From Nitrospira sp. (lineage in GTDB: Bacteria; Nitrospirota; Nitrospiria; Nitrospirales; Nitrospiraceae), in NCBI GenBank assembly GCA_029865485.1, contig JAOUGT010000004.1:1-54736 (forward strand): a DNA stretch of 54,736 nucleotides. Direction: 5' to 3'. Made by a program: the position numbers and the translations under genes. The notes beneath the pieces are model-generated. The model saw only the letters and a program-made list of their open reading frames with translations. It was not told the DNA's origin and made no database searches. Shown piece after piece: positions 24,978-32,689 of this stretch (position 1 is its first letter; every line of letters starts with the position of its first letter).

Positions 24978-25834
24978 AGGCCTCGGACGCTCAAGCGTAT
25001 TGCACGACCTACACCAAGAAAAGCGGCAGCAATTTCTACTATTCGTTCCTGTTTCTTCCCAAAGCCAAACGCGACGCCATGTACACGGTCTATGCCTTCT
25101 GCAAGGCTGTGGACAGTGCCGTCGATGAACCGGCCGCCGGCAGCAATCCCAAGGACGAGTTGAAGCGCTGGCGCGAAGAACTGGACGCCGTGTATTCGGG
25201 GACTCCGACGACCCCTATCATGGTGAGCCTCGCACACCATGTGAAAGCATTGAACATTCCCAAAGCATACTTTGAGGAGCTGATCAAGGGCGTCGAGATG
25301 GATCTCTTCAACAACCGCTATGTCACGTTCGATGAGCTCTCGCTCTATTGCTATCGTGTGGCGTCCGTCGTCGGGCTCATCTGTCTCCATGTCTTTGGCG
25401 TCACGTCCGCACGCGCGCAAGACTATGCGGTTGCCCTGGGCATGGCATTCCAGCTGACGAACATCTTGCGTGATGTGGGAGCCGATGCGGCAGCGGGACG
25501 CATCTACCTCCCCTTGGACGACCTGCGAAAATGGAACTATCCAGAGAAGGCGATGCTCAACCAGAGCTATTCCCCTGAATTCCGGGTCTTGATGGAATAC
25601 GAAGCGTCACAGGCTCATCACTACTATAAGCGAGCCGAAGCCGCCCTTGCCGGACTCTCCCCGAGTGAACGACGCGCGCTCACGGTGGCGGAAATCATGC
25701 GCGGAATCTATAGACGGATTCTGGAACGGATCGAACGGTCGAATTATCAGGTATTCGGACCACGGATCAGCCTCACCACCACTCAGCGTGTGCTGATCGC
25801 CTTAGGCGTGTGGCTCCGCTCGCGATTCTCGTGA
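24974..25834 (+). CDS. hpnD: Presqualene diphosphate synthase (HpnD-type squalene/phytoene synthase)
   Basis: Condenses two farnesyl diphosphates to presqualene diphosphate, an early hopanoid step. YYSFLFLPKAKRDAMYTVYAFCKAVDSAVDE is the first Asp-rich region of trans-isoprenyl synthases and QLTNILRDVGADAAAGRIYLP the second, both with intact acidic residues. At 286 residues it is the normal size. The start is placed at the ATG overlapping the BtuF-like stop (ATGA). The next gene, hpnE, starts at its own stop (GTGA), so the two hopanoid genes are translationally coupled. CrtB-like function is the alternative, but hpnE next door favours HpnD. Confidence 0.9.
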   Translation: MKASDAQAYCTTYTKKSGSNFYYSFLFLPKAKRDAMYTVYAFCKAVDSAVDEPAAGSNPKDELKRWREELDAVYSGTPTTPIMVSLAHHVKALNIPKAYFEELIKGVEMDLFNNRYVTFDELSLYCYRVASVVGLICLHVFGVTSARAQDYAVALGMAFQLTNILRDVGADAAAGRIYLPLDDLRKWNYPEKAMLNQSYSPEFRVLMEYEASQAHHYYKRAEAALAGLSPSERRALTVAEIMRGIYRRILERIERSNYQVFGPRISLTTTQRVLIALGVWLRSRFS

Positions 25835-27147
25835 CTGCCCCCCCCTCTCACAGCGTGCTGATTGTGGGTGCCGGACTTGCGGGCCTCGCAACCGCCTATC
25901 AACTCCACCAACAGGGCTACCAGGTCACCCTCCTCGAGTACGCCGACTGGCCCGATGGATTCCAGGCCAATGCGTCCGATCCCGCATCGATCACCCTTGG
26001 CTGCCATCAGGAGACCACGCAGGTACTCAAGACCTTCGACCAAGGACAACGCTCGATCTCCGACCAGCCCATTCCGCTCGAATTTCGACTTCCCACGGGG
26101 AAGACCGTGCCCTATCAGTCCGCCCGTCTCCCGGGTGCCTTTCAGTGGATGATGAGTTTTTTCAGTTTCCAGGGCTTGTCCTGGCAGGACCGTTGGAGAC
26201 TGTTCTCGCATGTCGAACAGATTTGGGAACAGGCCGAAACCCTTCCGGCAGATCTCGAGAATCGCACAGCCGATGAGTGGCTCACTGCCACCGGCCAGAG
26301 TGCGGAAGCCAGAGAACGGACTTGGGCCCCGCTTGCTCAGTGGTTGACCGGCAACGCACTGGCCCGTCTGTCCGCCGCAACCTTCGTCCAGATCCTGTCA
26401 ACCGTGTTCCTCAGTGATGCGTCAGACGCCAGGCTCACTCACCGATCCGGAACCATTGCCCAGCGCTTTCTCACTCCTATGAAGGAGATTCTCCGAAACC
26501 ACGTCCGATTCATTCCACTTGCCCAGCCGCCGCACATCCGGTTTCGGCACGATGGAATCCAGGACATACGACTCCATGACGGGACAACCCTGCAGGCCGG
26601 TTGGTACATCAGTGCACTGTCGTACCAATACCTCCTCCGCCTGCTGCCAGAACGGTTTCTCACCCGCTATGCCTACTTTGCCCATTTGACGGAACTCCAA
26701 AGCCTCAGTGAAATCATGGTCCAACTGACCGTCACACAAACAATCAGCCCACCACCTCGACTGCTCCTATTAGCCGGCAAACCGTTCAATTACCTCACGA
26801 GCACTCCCGTTGGCCCACATGAGATCGTCGTTCGACTGACAGGGACGGAGACCTCGCTGATGGGATTGGGCGAGGATCAGATGATCGAGGCGGCACAAGC
26901 CGAGATGGGCAGAGTGTTTCCCGAGATTTCCAGGAGCGACATCACATCTCGACAAATCTCTCGAGAAAGTTACGCGGCACTGCTGCTCGCACCAGGGGCA
27001 GCAAGACTCAGACCGCTCCAGCAGAGCCCCCTGCCAAACTTGCTCGTCGCCGGAGCCTGGACCGATACCGGGTGGCCAGCTAATGTGGAAAGTGCGCTTG
27101 TCAGCGCCCGCCGCTGCGCCGACATCATCGCCGGGTACCGACCTTGA
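25831..27147 (+). CDS. hpnE: Hydroxysqualene dehydroxylase (HpnE-like FAD flavoprotein)
   Basis: An amine-oxidase-type flavoprotein: VLIVGAGLAGLATAYQLHQQGYQVTLLE is the FAD-binding dinucleotide fold, and the C-terminal block LLVAGAWTDTGWPANVESALVSARR binds the flavin isoalloxazine side. The middle part (LGCHQETTQVL, LTHRSGTIAQRFL) follows the HpnE pattern rather than that of phytoene desaturases. HpnE reduces hydroxysqualene to squalene before cyclisation to hopanoids. A GTG start at 25831 overlapping the hpnD stop is preferred. An 8-C homopolymer follows four bases after the start codon. No squalene-hopene cyclase is in the window. Confidence 0.88.
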   Translation: MTAPPSHSVLIVGAGLAGLATAYQLHQQGYQVTLLEYADWPDGFQANASDPASITLGCHQETTQVLKTFDQGQRSISDQPIPLEFRLPTGKTVPYQSARLPGAFQWMMSFFSFQGLSWQDRWRLFSHVEQIWEQAETLPADLENRTADEWLTATGQSAEARERTWAPLAQWLTGNALARLSAATFVQILSTVFLSDASDARLTHRSGTIAQRFLTPMKEILRNHVRFIPLAQPPHIRFRHDGIQDIRLHDGTTLQAGWYISALSYQYLLRLLPERFLTRYAYFAHLTELQSLSEIMVQLTVTQTISPPPRLLLLAGKPFNYLTSTPVGPHEIVVRLTGTETSLMGLGEDQMIEAAQAEMGRVFPEISRSDITSRQISRESYAALLLAPGAARLRPLQQSPLPNLLVAGAWTDTGWPANVESALVSARRCADIIAGYRP

Positions 27148-27178
27148 CCTCAGATGGCTTGGATGGTACGAGTAAGCC

Positions 27179-27487
27179 ATGATCTCATGGATCACACTTC
27201 TTGGATTGGTGCTGGTGACATTCACTTCCGGTTGCGCACAAAGTCCTTACGAACGCGGACGTCATCCGACTGGATACAGTCGCTATGACGTGGAGCGAGA
27301 CTATCGTGACTGCGAGATCAAGGCGAGGTTAGCAAACGACCCCTTCTTCTACAGCCAAAGTTCTCCCTTTCCATTTAGCCCCGGTCCCATGAGTCCCGCC
27401 GATCAAGCCCGCGCATTGCATAGCATGACCACCATCAACGCCATGCGAGACACCTGCCTTACCTCAAAAGGCTACCGAGTCGAATAA
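27179..27487 (+). CDS. Small putative lipoprotein
   Basis: A 102-residue protein with a short hydrophobic signal and lipobox FTSGCAQ (Cys at residue 19). The mature part is charged and contains YDVERDYRDCEIKARL, PFPFSPGP and a C-terminal MRDTCLTSKGYRVE, with two Cys that may pair. The C-terminal CLxxKGY motif recurs in small outer-membrane lipoproteins of unknown role. It follows hpnE by 31 bp and could be its last operon member. Confidence 0.7.
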   Translation: MISWITLLGLVLVTFTSGCAQSPYERGRHPTGYSRYDVERDYRDCEIKARLANDPFFYSQSSPFPFSPGPMSPADQARALHSMTTINAMRDTCLTSKGYRVE

Positions 27488-27513
27488 TCGATTGTTTCAT
27501 TCGTTTTTCAGCG

Positions 27514-27543
27514 TTGACTTCACCCCAGTCCCCCTCCTATAAG
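27514..27543 (+). promoter_or_regulatory. Promoter of the uracil-DNA glycosylase gene
   Basis: TTGACT (27514-27519) and TATAAG (27538-27543) are spaced 18 bp, close to the sigma70 consensus. Transcription would start near 27550, giving a leader of about 50 bases that contains TTTCACG repeats. Confidence 0.5.
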
Positions 27544-27599
27544 ATGCCTTCCGGCTTTTCACGATGTACGTTTCACGTTTTACATCTGTAGTTAATGCC

Positions 27600-28256
27600 A
27601 TGGTACTTACTCCCCTTCAAGAATTGGCTCAGTCCCTCGTCAATTGCGAACGCTGCAAACTGGCCAAGCTGGGGCGAAGCCAGGTCGTCTTCGGGGTGGG
27701 AAATCCACAGGCCAGCATCATGTTTGTCGGAGAAGCGCCAGGATTTAATGAGGATCAGAAGGGTGAGCCGTTCGTAGGGGCAGCCGGCAAACTCTTGAAT
27801 GATTTGTTGGCTTCAGCAGGACTCTCGCGTGACCAGATCTACATTGCCAATGTCATCAAGTGTCGCCCGCCAAATAATCGTGACCCAGAGCAAGACGAAG
27901 TCGAGACCTGTAAACCGTTTCTGATGCAGCAGATTCAGCTAATCAAACCGAAGCTGGTCTGCACCCTAGGCAACTGGGCCACTCAGACGTTGTTGGAGCG
28001 AAAAGTCGGCATCACCAAAGTGAAGGCGCAGGCTTTTTACATGAAGGATTTCGTGCTCTTCCCGCTGCTACATCCAGCCGCGGCCCTCCATCAAGGCAAT
28101 CTGCTCCCCACGTTGAAGGAAGATTTTAAAAAGCTGAAGGAATTTCTCGACCGGCACTCCACGCCGGCTGAGCCGACTAGCTCAGCCCCAACTCCAGCCA
28201 CGCCAGTCCTCAACATCGAATCGCCTCAACCGGCACAGATGGATTTGTTCGGCTAA
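27600..28256 (+). CDS. Family 4 uracil-DNA glycosylase (iron-sulfur type)
   Basis: Removes uracil from DNA in base-excision repair. VGEAPGFNEDQKGEPFVGAAGKLL is motif A of type-4 enzymes and LLHPAAAL is motif B. Four Cys that hold the [4Fe-4S] cluster are visible: NCERCKL (two), VIKCRPP and ETCKPF. The Pro/Thr-rich tail after residue ~190 ends in QMDLFG, which resembles the QxxLF-type clamp-binding peptide, so interaction with the DNA sliding clamp is plausible. ATG at 27600 is preferred over the in-frame ATG at 27564, which falls in repeat-like leader DNA. Confidence 0.92.
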   Translation: MVLTPLQELAQSLVNCERCKLAKLGRSQVVFGVGNPQASIMFVGEAPGFNEDQKGEPFVGAAGKLLNDLLASAGLSRDQIYIANVIKCRPPNNRDPEQDEVETCKPFLMQQIQLIKPKLVCTLGNWATQTLLERKVGITKVKAQAFYMKDFVLFPLLHPAAALHQGNLLPTLKEDFKKLKEFLDRHSTPAEPTSSAPTPATPVLNIESPQPAQMDLFG

Positions 28257-28290
28257 CCTGGCTGCTTCACGCCCATGGTGCACGGGCCAC

Positions 28291-28584
28291 TCAGTTTTCT
28301 CCCCTTGCGAGCAGTAAAGCCCTCAGTTCTTCGTACACATTTCGCCGTGGACCGACAAAGACGATGTCTAGGCACGACTCGTCATCAGCAATGCGGTAGA
28401 TAATTCGATAGGTCCGAACACGATAGGATCGAAGTCCGGCGAGTTCAAACTGGAGCGTATGACCTGTAAGGGGAGAAACCAGCAGCTCCCGAATGGCTTC
28501 TCTGATTTCCTGTTTAACTTGAGGATGGAACTTACGGATACGCTCAGCTGCCTCCGGCGTATACCGAGCTCGGTAGCTTTTCAC
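28291..28584 (-). CDS. RelE/ParE-family toxin
   Basis: A basic 97-residue protein with the RelE/ParE fold sequence pattern: YTPEAAERIRKFHPQVKQEIREAIREL, then LAGLRSYRVRTYRIIYRIADDE and VFVGPRRNVYEEL. RelE relatives cleave mRNA at the ribosome, while ParE relatives poison gyrase; this one cannot be assigned by eye. It is the second gene of the pair, its ATG overlapping the antitoxin stop by 4 bp, which is the usual antitoxin-first order. Both genes look intact. Confidence 0.88.
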   Translation of the reverse strand: MKSYRARYTPEAAERIRKFHPQVKQEIREAIRELLVSPLTGHTLQFELAGLRSYRVRTYRIIYRIADDESCLDIVFVGPRRNVYEELRALLLARGEN

Positions 28585-28859
28585 GAGTTCTCGCGGCCAA
28601 ATACCGTATCATGGCTCACCCACTGCCCCTTCTCTGCCTGCTTCAACGATCGACGGAGCGCACGCATCGACTTCTGATCGCTCAGAATCTCGATCGTCTC
28701 CATAAGCCCATCAAACTGATCCATGCTCAACAGCACAGCAGAAGGAACACCATCGCGCGTAATAGCGACAACCTCCTGCCTGTGCTTCATCCGTCTGATC
28801 AAATCCAGCAACTTATTCTTGGCTTCACTGACGGAAACGAACTCATCGACCTGTGGCAT
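28581..28859 (-). CDS. Phd/YefM-family antitoxin
   Basis: 92 residues. VSVSEAKNKLLDLIRRMKHRQEVVAITRDGVPSAVLLSMDQFDGL is the Phd/YefM DNA-binding and dimerisation domain. The C-terminal helix (SMRALRRSLKQAEKGQW) would wrap the toxin. Such antitoxins repress their own operon by binding palindromes at the promoter. A perfect 16-bp palindrome covering the -10 lies 28 bp upstream (28887-28902). Translation is coupled to the toxin through an ATGA overlap. Confidence 0.9.
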   Translation of the reverse strand: MPQVDEFVSVSEAKNKLLDLIRRMKHRQEVVAITRDGVPSAVLLSMDQFDGLMETIEILSDQKSMRALRRSLKQAEKGQWVSHDTVFGRENS

Positions 28860-28886
28860 ATGTCACCTCATTCTAGCCTCATTAGT

Positions 28887-28919
28887 AGCCATTATAATGG
28901 CTTATCCACCCACAGGCAA
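28887..28919 (-). promoter_or_regulatory. Promoter and palindromic operator of the toxin-antitoxin operon
   Basis: Read on the minus strand, TTGCCT (28914-28919) and TATAAT (28891-28896) are spaced 17 bp. The -10 lies inside the perfect palindrome AGCCATTATAATGGCT (28887-28902), so a bound antitoxin dimer would block RNA polymerase. Because of the symmetry, TATAAT also reads on the plus strand. Confidence 0.65.
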
Positions 28920-29314
28920 GCAGGCCCGTAAAGAGTGCTGTTTGCCGCATCAGCCCTCAATATCAAATCACCGAAGCGGGCACATATGGAATTGCTGGGC
29001 CACCAAGCTACCCACTCCGCCTAAAACGGCCATGTGATGTAGTCGCGACTATGGCTCACAATACTCCCCGAATGAGCATTGGTAGATCTATCGGTAGATA
29101 TATCAGAGGAGGCGGGAGACGACCCAAGGCCGAGACGATTCTGACCTGCATGCAAGGCCGGTCCCATTCTTTCGAGCTTTTGCGAATCGATTGGCAACAT
29201 GATGATTGCAGTACAAAACCTCATTCCCCATGGTCCAACCGTAGCCCCAAGATGACGTGATCACCGGCGGGCCTTATGAAGGAGTTGTTCTTCAAACAAC
29301 AGCTGGGAAAGGTG
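28920..29314. other. Gene-poor stretch with short repeats
   Basis: No convincing gene is seen. It holds the 12-bp palindrome TAGTCGCGACTA (29040-29051) and a 12-bp tandem repeat GGTAGATCTATC/GGTAGATATATC (29081-29104). Near the right end, GTTGTT cttca AACAAC is a weak hairpin behind the gene at 29315. The small ORFs here look random, and the composition is more AT-rich than the flanks. Confidence 0.5.
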
Positions 29315-29773
29315 CTAGGCTTTGGATTTAATGGTCGACGCAGATTCTGAACTGGCAGGCTGACTATCATCGTTTTCTTCGGCAGGTTTCTCTTCTTCCG
29401 GCACATCGAACCACTGCACCAGCATCTCGTCCCACCAGGCTTCGGTCACGTCCTCGCCTGGATCCGTTCCCAGAAAGGCTACGTCCTCGTTCTTGATGCT
29501 GGTGCCGACGAGCTGCGGTTGGAACTTCGCGCGGTTGATGACCTCTTTCGTGGCATAGCCGCCGATGATCCAGGAGTCCGGATCGGCCCGGCGCGACTTG
29601 TAGGCCTTCAACCCGAGCTTGAGATACATGAAAACCTGCTGCTGAATCGGATCCATCACGCCGGACTGCGGCAGGCTCAAGGTCTTCTCGATGCGTTTGC
29701 GCCAATGCCGATCGTCGTAGCGCGACGTGATCAGCTGCAGCATCTTCTTTCCCAGTTCGGCATCAAGTGGCAT
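29315..29773 (-). CDS. Conserved-looking small protein of unknown function
   Basis: 152 residues, soluble, no signal peptide. The N-terminal two thirds look folded (KMLQLITSRYDDRHWRKRIEK, VFMYLKLGLKAYKSRRADPDSWIIGGYATKEVI, ending WWDEMLVQWFDVP), and the last 25 residues are a disordered Glu/Ser-rich tail. No family is recognised. It lies 20 bp downstream of the PEBP gene on the same strand and may share its transcript. Confidence 0.6.
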   Translation of the reverse strand: MPLDAELGKKMLQLITSRYDDRHWRKRIEKTLSLPQSGVMDPIQQQVFMYLKLGLKAYKSRRADPDSWIIGGYATKEVINRAKFQPQLVGTSIKNEDVAFLGTDPGEDVTEAWWDEMLVQWFDVPEEEKPAEENDDSQPASSESASTIKSKA

Positions 29774-29793
29774 GGGATGTATCCGGCTTGTCC

Positions 29794-30354
29794 TTACTTG
29801 CGGCTATACCGACCGGTGAACGAGGCCTTGGCCAGAGCATTCTGGTTCAAATAGAACCCGACCATTGCCGCGGGCGTCGCGGACTTCAGCGAGAACTGCT
29901 CTACTTTCAGCGCATATACCGTAAAGATATATCGATGCGGCTTGTGCCCGGTGGGTGGACAGGGCCCGCCGTACCCAGGCTCACCGAAATCCGTCATGCT
30001 CTGCACACTACCCTGGGGCGCACCGGGACCGCTCGGTTTTCCGGCATCCGCAGCGAGGGCCGTGATATCGGGAGGAATGTTGAAGATCACCCAATGCCAC
30101 CAGCCGCTGCCCGTCGGCGCATCGGGGTCGTACACCGTCACGGCAAAGCTCTTGGTCCCCTTCGGGGCATTCGCCCAGCGCAACTCAGGAGAGACATTAT
30201 CGCCTGTGCATCCAAACCCGTCAAAGACATGTGCCTTGCCGATGGTCTGCTTCGGCTTAATGGTCGGGCTGGTGAGCTGAAACTCGGCCGCAGCGCTGAT
30301 GCCCGGGATGAGCGTCATCGCAAACAGAATACCGGTCCATATCAATCTCATCAC
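29794..30354 (-). CDS. YbhB/YbcL (PEBP, Raf kinase inhibitor-like) exported protein
   Basis: A signal peptide (LIWTGILFAMTLIPGISAAAE) is followed by the phosphatidylethanolamine-binding fold: FQLTSPTIKPKQTI, GDNVSPELRWANAPKGTKSFAVTVYDPDAPTGSGWWHWVIFNIP, and GEPGYGGPCPPTGHKPHRY, with the conserved anion-binding DPD and GPCPP-H motifs. Bacterial members have no settled function; binding of small anionic ligands is likely. It is exported to the periplasm, 54 bp behind the dienelactone hydrolase gene. Confidence 0.92.
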   Translation of the reverse strand: MMRLIWTGILFAMTLIPGISAAAEFQLTSPTIKPKQTIGKAHVFDGFGCTGDNVSPELRWANAPKGTKSFAVTVYDPDAPTGSGWWHWVIFNIPPDITALAADAGKPSGPGAPQGSVQSMTDFGEPGYGGPCPPTGHKPHRYIFTVYALKVEQFSLKSATPAAMVGFYLNQNALAKASFTGRYSRK

Positions 30355-30408
30355 TCGTCACCTCTCGAACAACAAAAGTTCTCTGGTTTCTCTCGCGCGT
30401 CGGACGAG

Positions 30409-31113
30409 CTAGCCGAGATGTTGCTTGAGGAAGGCCTTCGTCCTGGCCCAAGCATCCCTTGCCGCCTCCGGCCGATACACTGATGGATCCGTGTCTCGGA
30501 AAAACGCATGGGGTGCGCGGGGATAGGTTTTAATCTCACCAGGCTTATTGTATTTCTTCAACGCCGCGGCCAGCCGCTGGACGTCTGCCTTCGTAATCCA
30601 GCCATCGTCTTCACCATAGAAGTACAGCACTGGACAGGCCAGCTTCTGAATGGGTGTATCGGGGTTCGGCACCTGGCCATAGAACGGCACCGCTGCCTTA
30701 ATCTCTTGATTCACGCAAGGCAGCATGAGGGCATAGGAACCGCCCATGCAAAAGCCGGTGATACCGATCTTGGCCGTATCCACTTCTGGGACCGACTTGA
30801 GATAGGCCACCGTGGCATTCAGATCAGCAAGACCATCCTCCTGTTTCAGCCTATCCATGAGTTTGCCGGCCTCTCCGGCATCCGTCGTCAGTGCGTGGCC
30901 AAGGCGTGAATAGAGGTCCGGAACAATCGCCACATAGCCTTCCGACGCATACCGCTTCGCAATGTCCTTGATGTGATCGGAGAGTCCCCACCATTCCTGG
31001 ACCACAATGATGACCGGCCGCTTCTCCTTGGTCTGCGGCGCCGCCACGAAGGCCTTCATGCCCACACTGCCGCTCTGAAACTGAACGGTCGTTTCTCGAA
31101 TCGATTCAGTCAT
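30409..31113 (-). CDS. Dienelactone hydrolase family protein
   Basis: An alpha/beta hydrolase of 234 residues. Its catalytic triad is visible as Cys in GFCMGGSYA, Asp in YGEDDGWI and His in APHAFF, and the additional Glu of dienelactone hydrolases is in VVQEWWGLSDHIKD. It would hydrolyse lactones or esters in the cytoplasm. With no aromatic ring-cleavage genes nearby, a general esterase role is more likely than a dedicated degradation step. Repeat-like intergenic DNA separates it from pmbA upstream. Confidence 0.92.
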   Translation of the reverse strand: MTESIRETTVQFQSGSVGMKAFVAAPQTKEKRPVIIVVQEWWGLSDHIKDIAKRYASEGYVAIVPDLYSRLGHALTTDAGEAGKLMDRLKQEDGLADLNATVAYLKSVPEVDTAKIGITGFCMGGSYALMLPCVNQEIKAAVPFYGQVPNPDTPIQKLACPVLYFYGEDDGWITKADVQRLAAALKKYNKPGEIKTYPRAPHAFFRDTDPSVYRPEAARDAWARTKAFLKQHLG

Positions 31114-31151
31114 AAATCACCACCGCACACAGGGTACCAGGCTAACTATCG

Positions 31152-31230
31152 AGTGCTGAGTGCTACGTCATAAATTCGAAACTGAAGACTTCCTTGGACT
31201 TGTTGGGTTCCACACTCAAGGCTCAGCACT
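31152..31230. repeat. Inverted repeat AGTGCTGAG/CTCAGCACT in an intergenic spacer
   Basis: AGTGCTGAG (31152-31160) and CTCAGCACT (31222-31230) are perfect inverted copies with a 61-bp spacer, just behind the pmbA stop. Degenerate partial copies of the same word (GAGTGCT) sit alongside. It looks like one of the short spacer repeats seen elsewhere in the window rather than a terminator. Confidence 0.4.
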
Positions 31231-31233
31231 TCC

Positions 31234-32592
31234 TCAATTACCCGCCACCATCATCTCAGAAATCTTGACTGTCGGGCTGGCAATCCGACCTCGGAATACC
31301 AGATCGTTCCCGACCACGTCGATATCCTTCAGCATATGTTTCAGATTGCCCGCGATGGTAATTTCTTCAACCGGGTAGGCCAGCTCTCCGTTCTCGATCC
31401 AGAACCCGCAGGCTCCCCGAGAGTAATCGCCGGTCACCATATTGATGCCGAACCCGATCAACTCCGTCACAAAGAGGCCTTCTTTAATGGAGCCAATGAT
31501 CTCTTGCTGACTCTTCATACCAGGAACCAGATAAAAGTTGGTTGGCCCCACGGAGGGACTCTCCCCCACACTGCGCGAGGCGCTACCCGTCGAGGGCAAA
31601 CCCAGCTTCTTGCCGGAATAGGTATCAAGCAAATAGCTCTTTAACACCCCTCGTTCGACGATCGTATTCTTGCGTGTTGCCAGCCCCTCACCATCGAATG
31701 GACGTGACCCAAAGCCGCCGACCATACGGCCGTCGTCGTAGATGGTGATCAAATCAGATGCGATCGTCTGGCCCAACTGATCGAGCAGAAACGACGCGCG
31801 CTTATAGAGCCCGTAGCCGGAGACAGCGCTGCATACGTTCGCCAGAAGACTCCCAGCCGTCTCTTGATCGAACACCACCGGCACGCGTTTCGTCGCCACC
31901 TTGCGCGCACCCAATCGACGAATCGCACGACGCGCTGCTTCCTGTCCGATGGATTCAGCCGATGCCAATCGAGCAAACTTGCGCTGGACCTGATACCAGG
32001 CATCCCGCTGCATGCCACCGGTCGCAGACTCGGTCGCAATCGGGGAAACAGAGAGGGAAAAGTTCGAGCTTTTATACGACCCCACGAACCCATGACTATT
32101 CGCCAGCACGACGCGGCCCGATGAGGAATCGAATTCCGCACCTTCGGAATTCGTCACCCGTGGATCGGTCGCAAAGGCCGCCGCCTCTCCGCGCTTCGCC
32201 CAATCGATCTGGGTGTCCGTATCCAGCACCGTGCTATCAAAAAGATCAAGATCCGGCTGCTCCGTGGCCATGTGACCGACCTCCGGCAATCCCGAGACAT
32301 CATCTTCGACCACCGCGCCGGCCAAGGTGCAAGTGTCCGCGACGAGCCGATCGAGAGAGGCCCGGGAGAAATCGGACGTGGACGTTGTGGCGGACCGCTT
32401 CCCGATAAAGACGCGCAAGCCGAGACGTTTCTCTCTCGCCTTGGTGAGCCGGTCAACCGCCCCCACTCGCACCTGAACCGAAAAGGTCTCTCCGTCGGCC
32501 ACGACGATATCCGCTTCAGTCGCCCCGCAGGTCTTGGCCCGAGCCAGCACATCAGCCGCCAGTTGGGCATATCCGTTTGCACTAGTTGGCAT
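31234..32592 (-). CDS. pmbA: TldE/PmbA-type metalloprotease partner
   Basis: The inactive partner subunit of the TldD/TldE heterodimeric protease, which trims unfolded or RiPP precursor peptides. FSVQVRVGAVDRLTKAREKRLGLRVFIGKRSATTSTSDFS is the family N-terminus, and GSASRSVGESPSVGPTNFYLVPG with GACGFWIENGELAYPVEEITIAGNL is the C-terminal signature. As expected for TldE there is no HExxxH motif. Met 32592 (MPTSANG) is chosen; Met 32610 is an alternative, and neither has a good ribosome binding site. tldD lies 97 bp upstream on the same strand. Confidence 0.93.
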   Translation of the reverse strand: MPTSANGYAQLAADVLARAKTCGATEADIVVADGETFSVQVRVGAVDRLTKAREKRLGLRVFIGKRSATTSTSDFSRASLDRLVADTCTLAGAVVEDDVSGLPEVGHMATEQPDLDLFDSTVLDTDTQIDWAKRGEAAAFATDPRVTNSEGAEFDSSSGRVVLANSHGFVGSYKSSNFSLSVSPIATESATGGMQRDAWYQVQRKFARLASAESIGQEAARRAIRRLGARKVATKRVPVVFDQETAGSLLANVCSAVSGYGLYKRASFLLDQLGQTIASDLITIYDDGRMVGGFGSRPFDGEGLATRKNTIVERGVLKSYLLDTYSGKKLGLPSTGSASRSVGESPSVGPTNFYLVPGMKSQQEIIGSIKEGLFVTELIGFGINMVTGDYSRGACGFWIENGELAYPVEEITIAGNLKHMLKDIDVVGNDLVFRGRIASPTVKISEMMVAGN

Positions 32593-32689
32593 GGTCGTTT
32601 TTTCAAGCATTATGGTCTGTTCTCAGAGGCCATCCATCAACCATATCCTGACCGATTGGAAGATGCGCCATGAGGTGTGAGTCGGCTGG

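Noticed and set aside
29051-29260. 69-residue ORF in the gene-poor gap
   Set aside because: No ribosome binding site, random-looking composition, and it crosses the tandem repeat.
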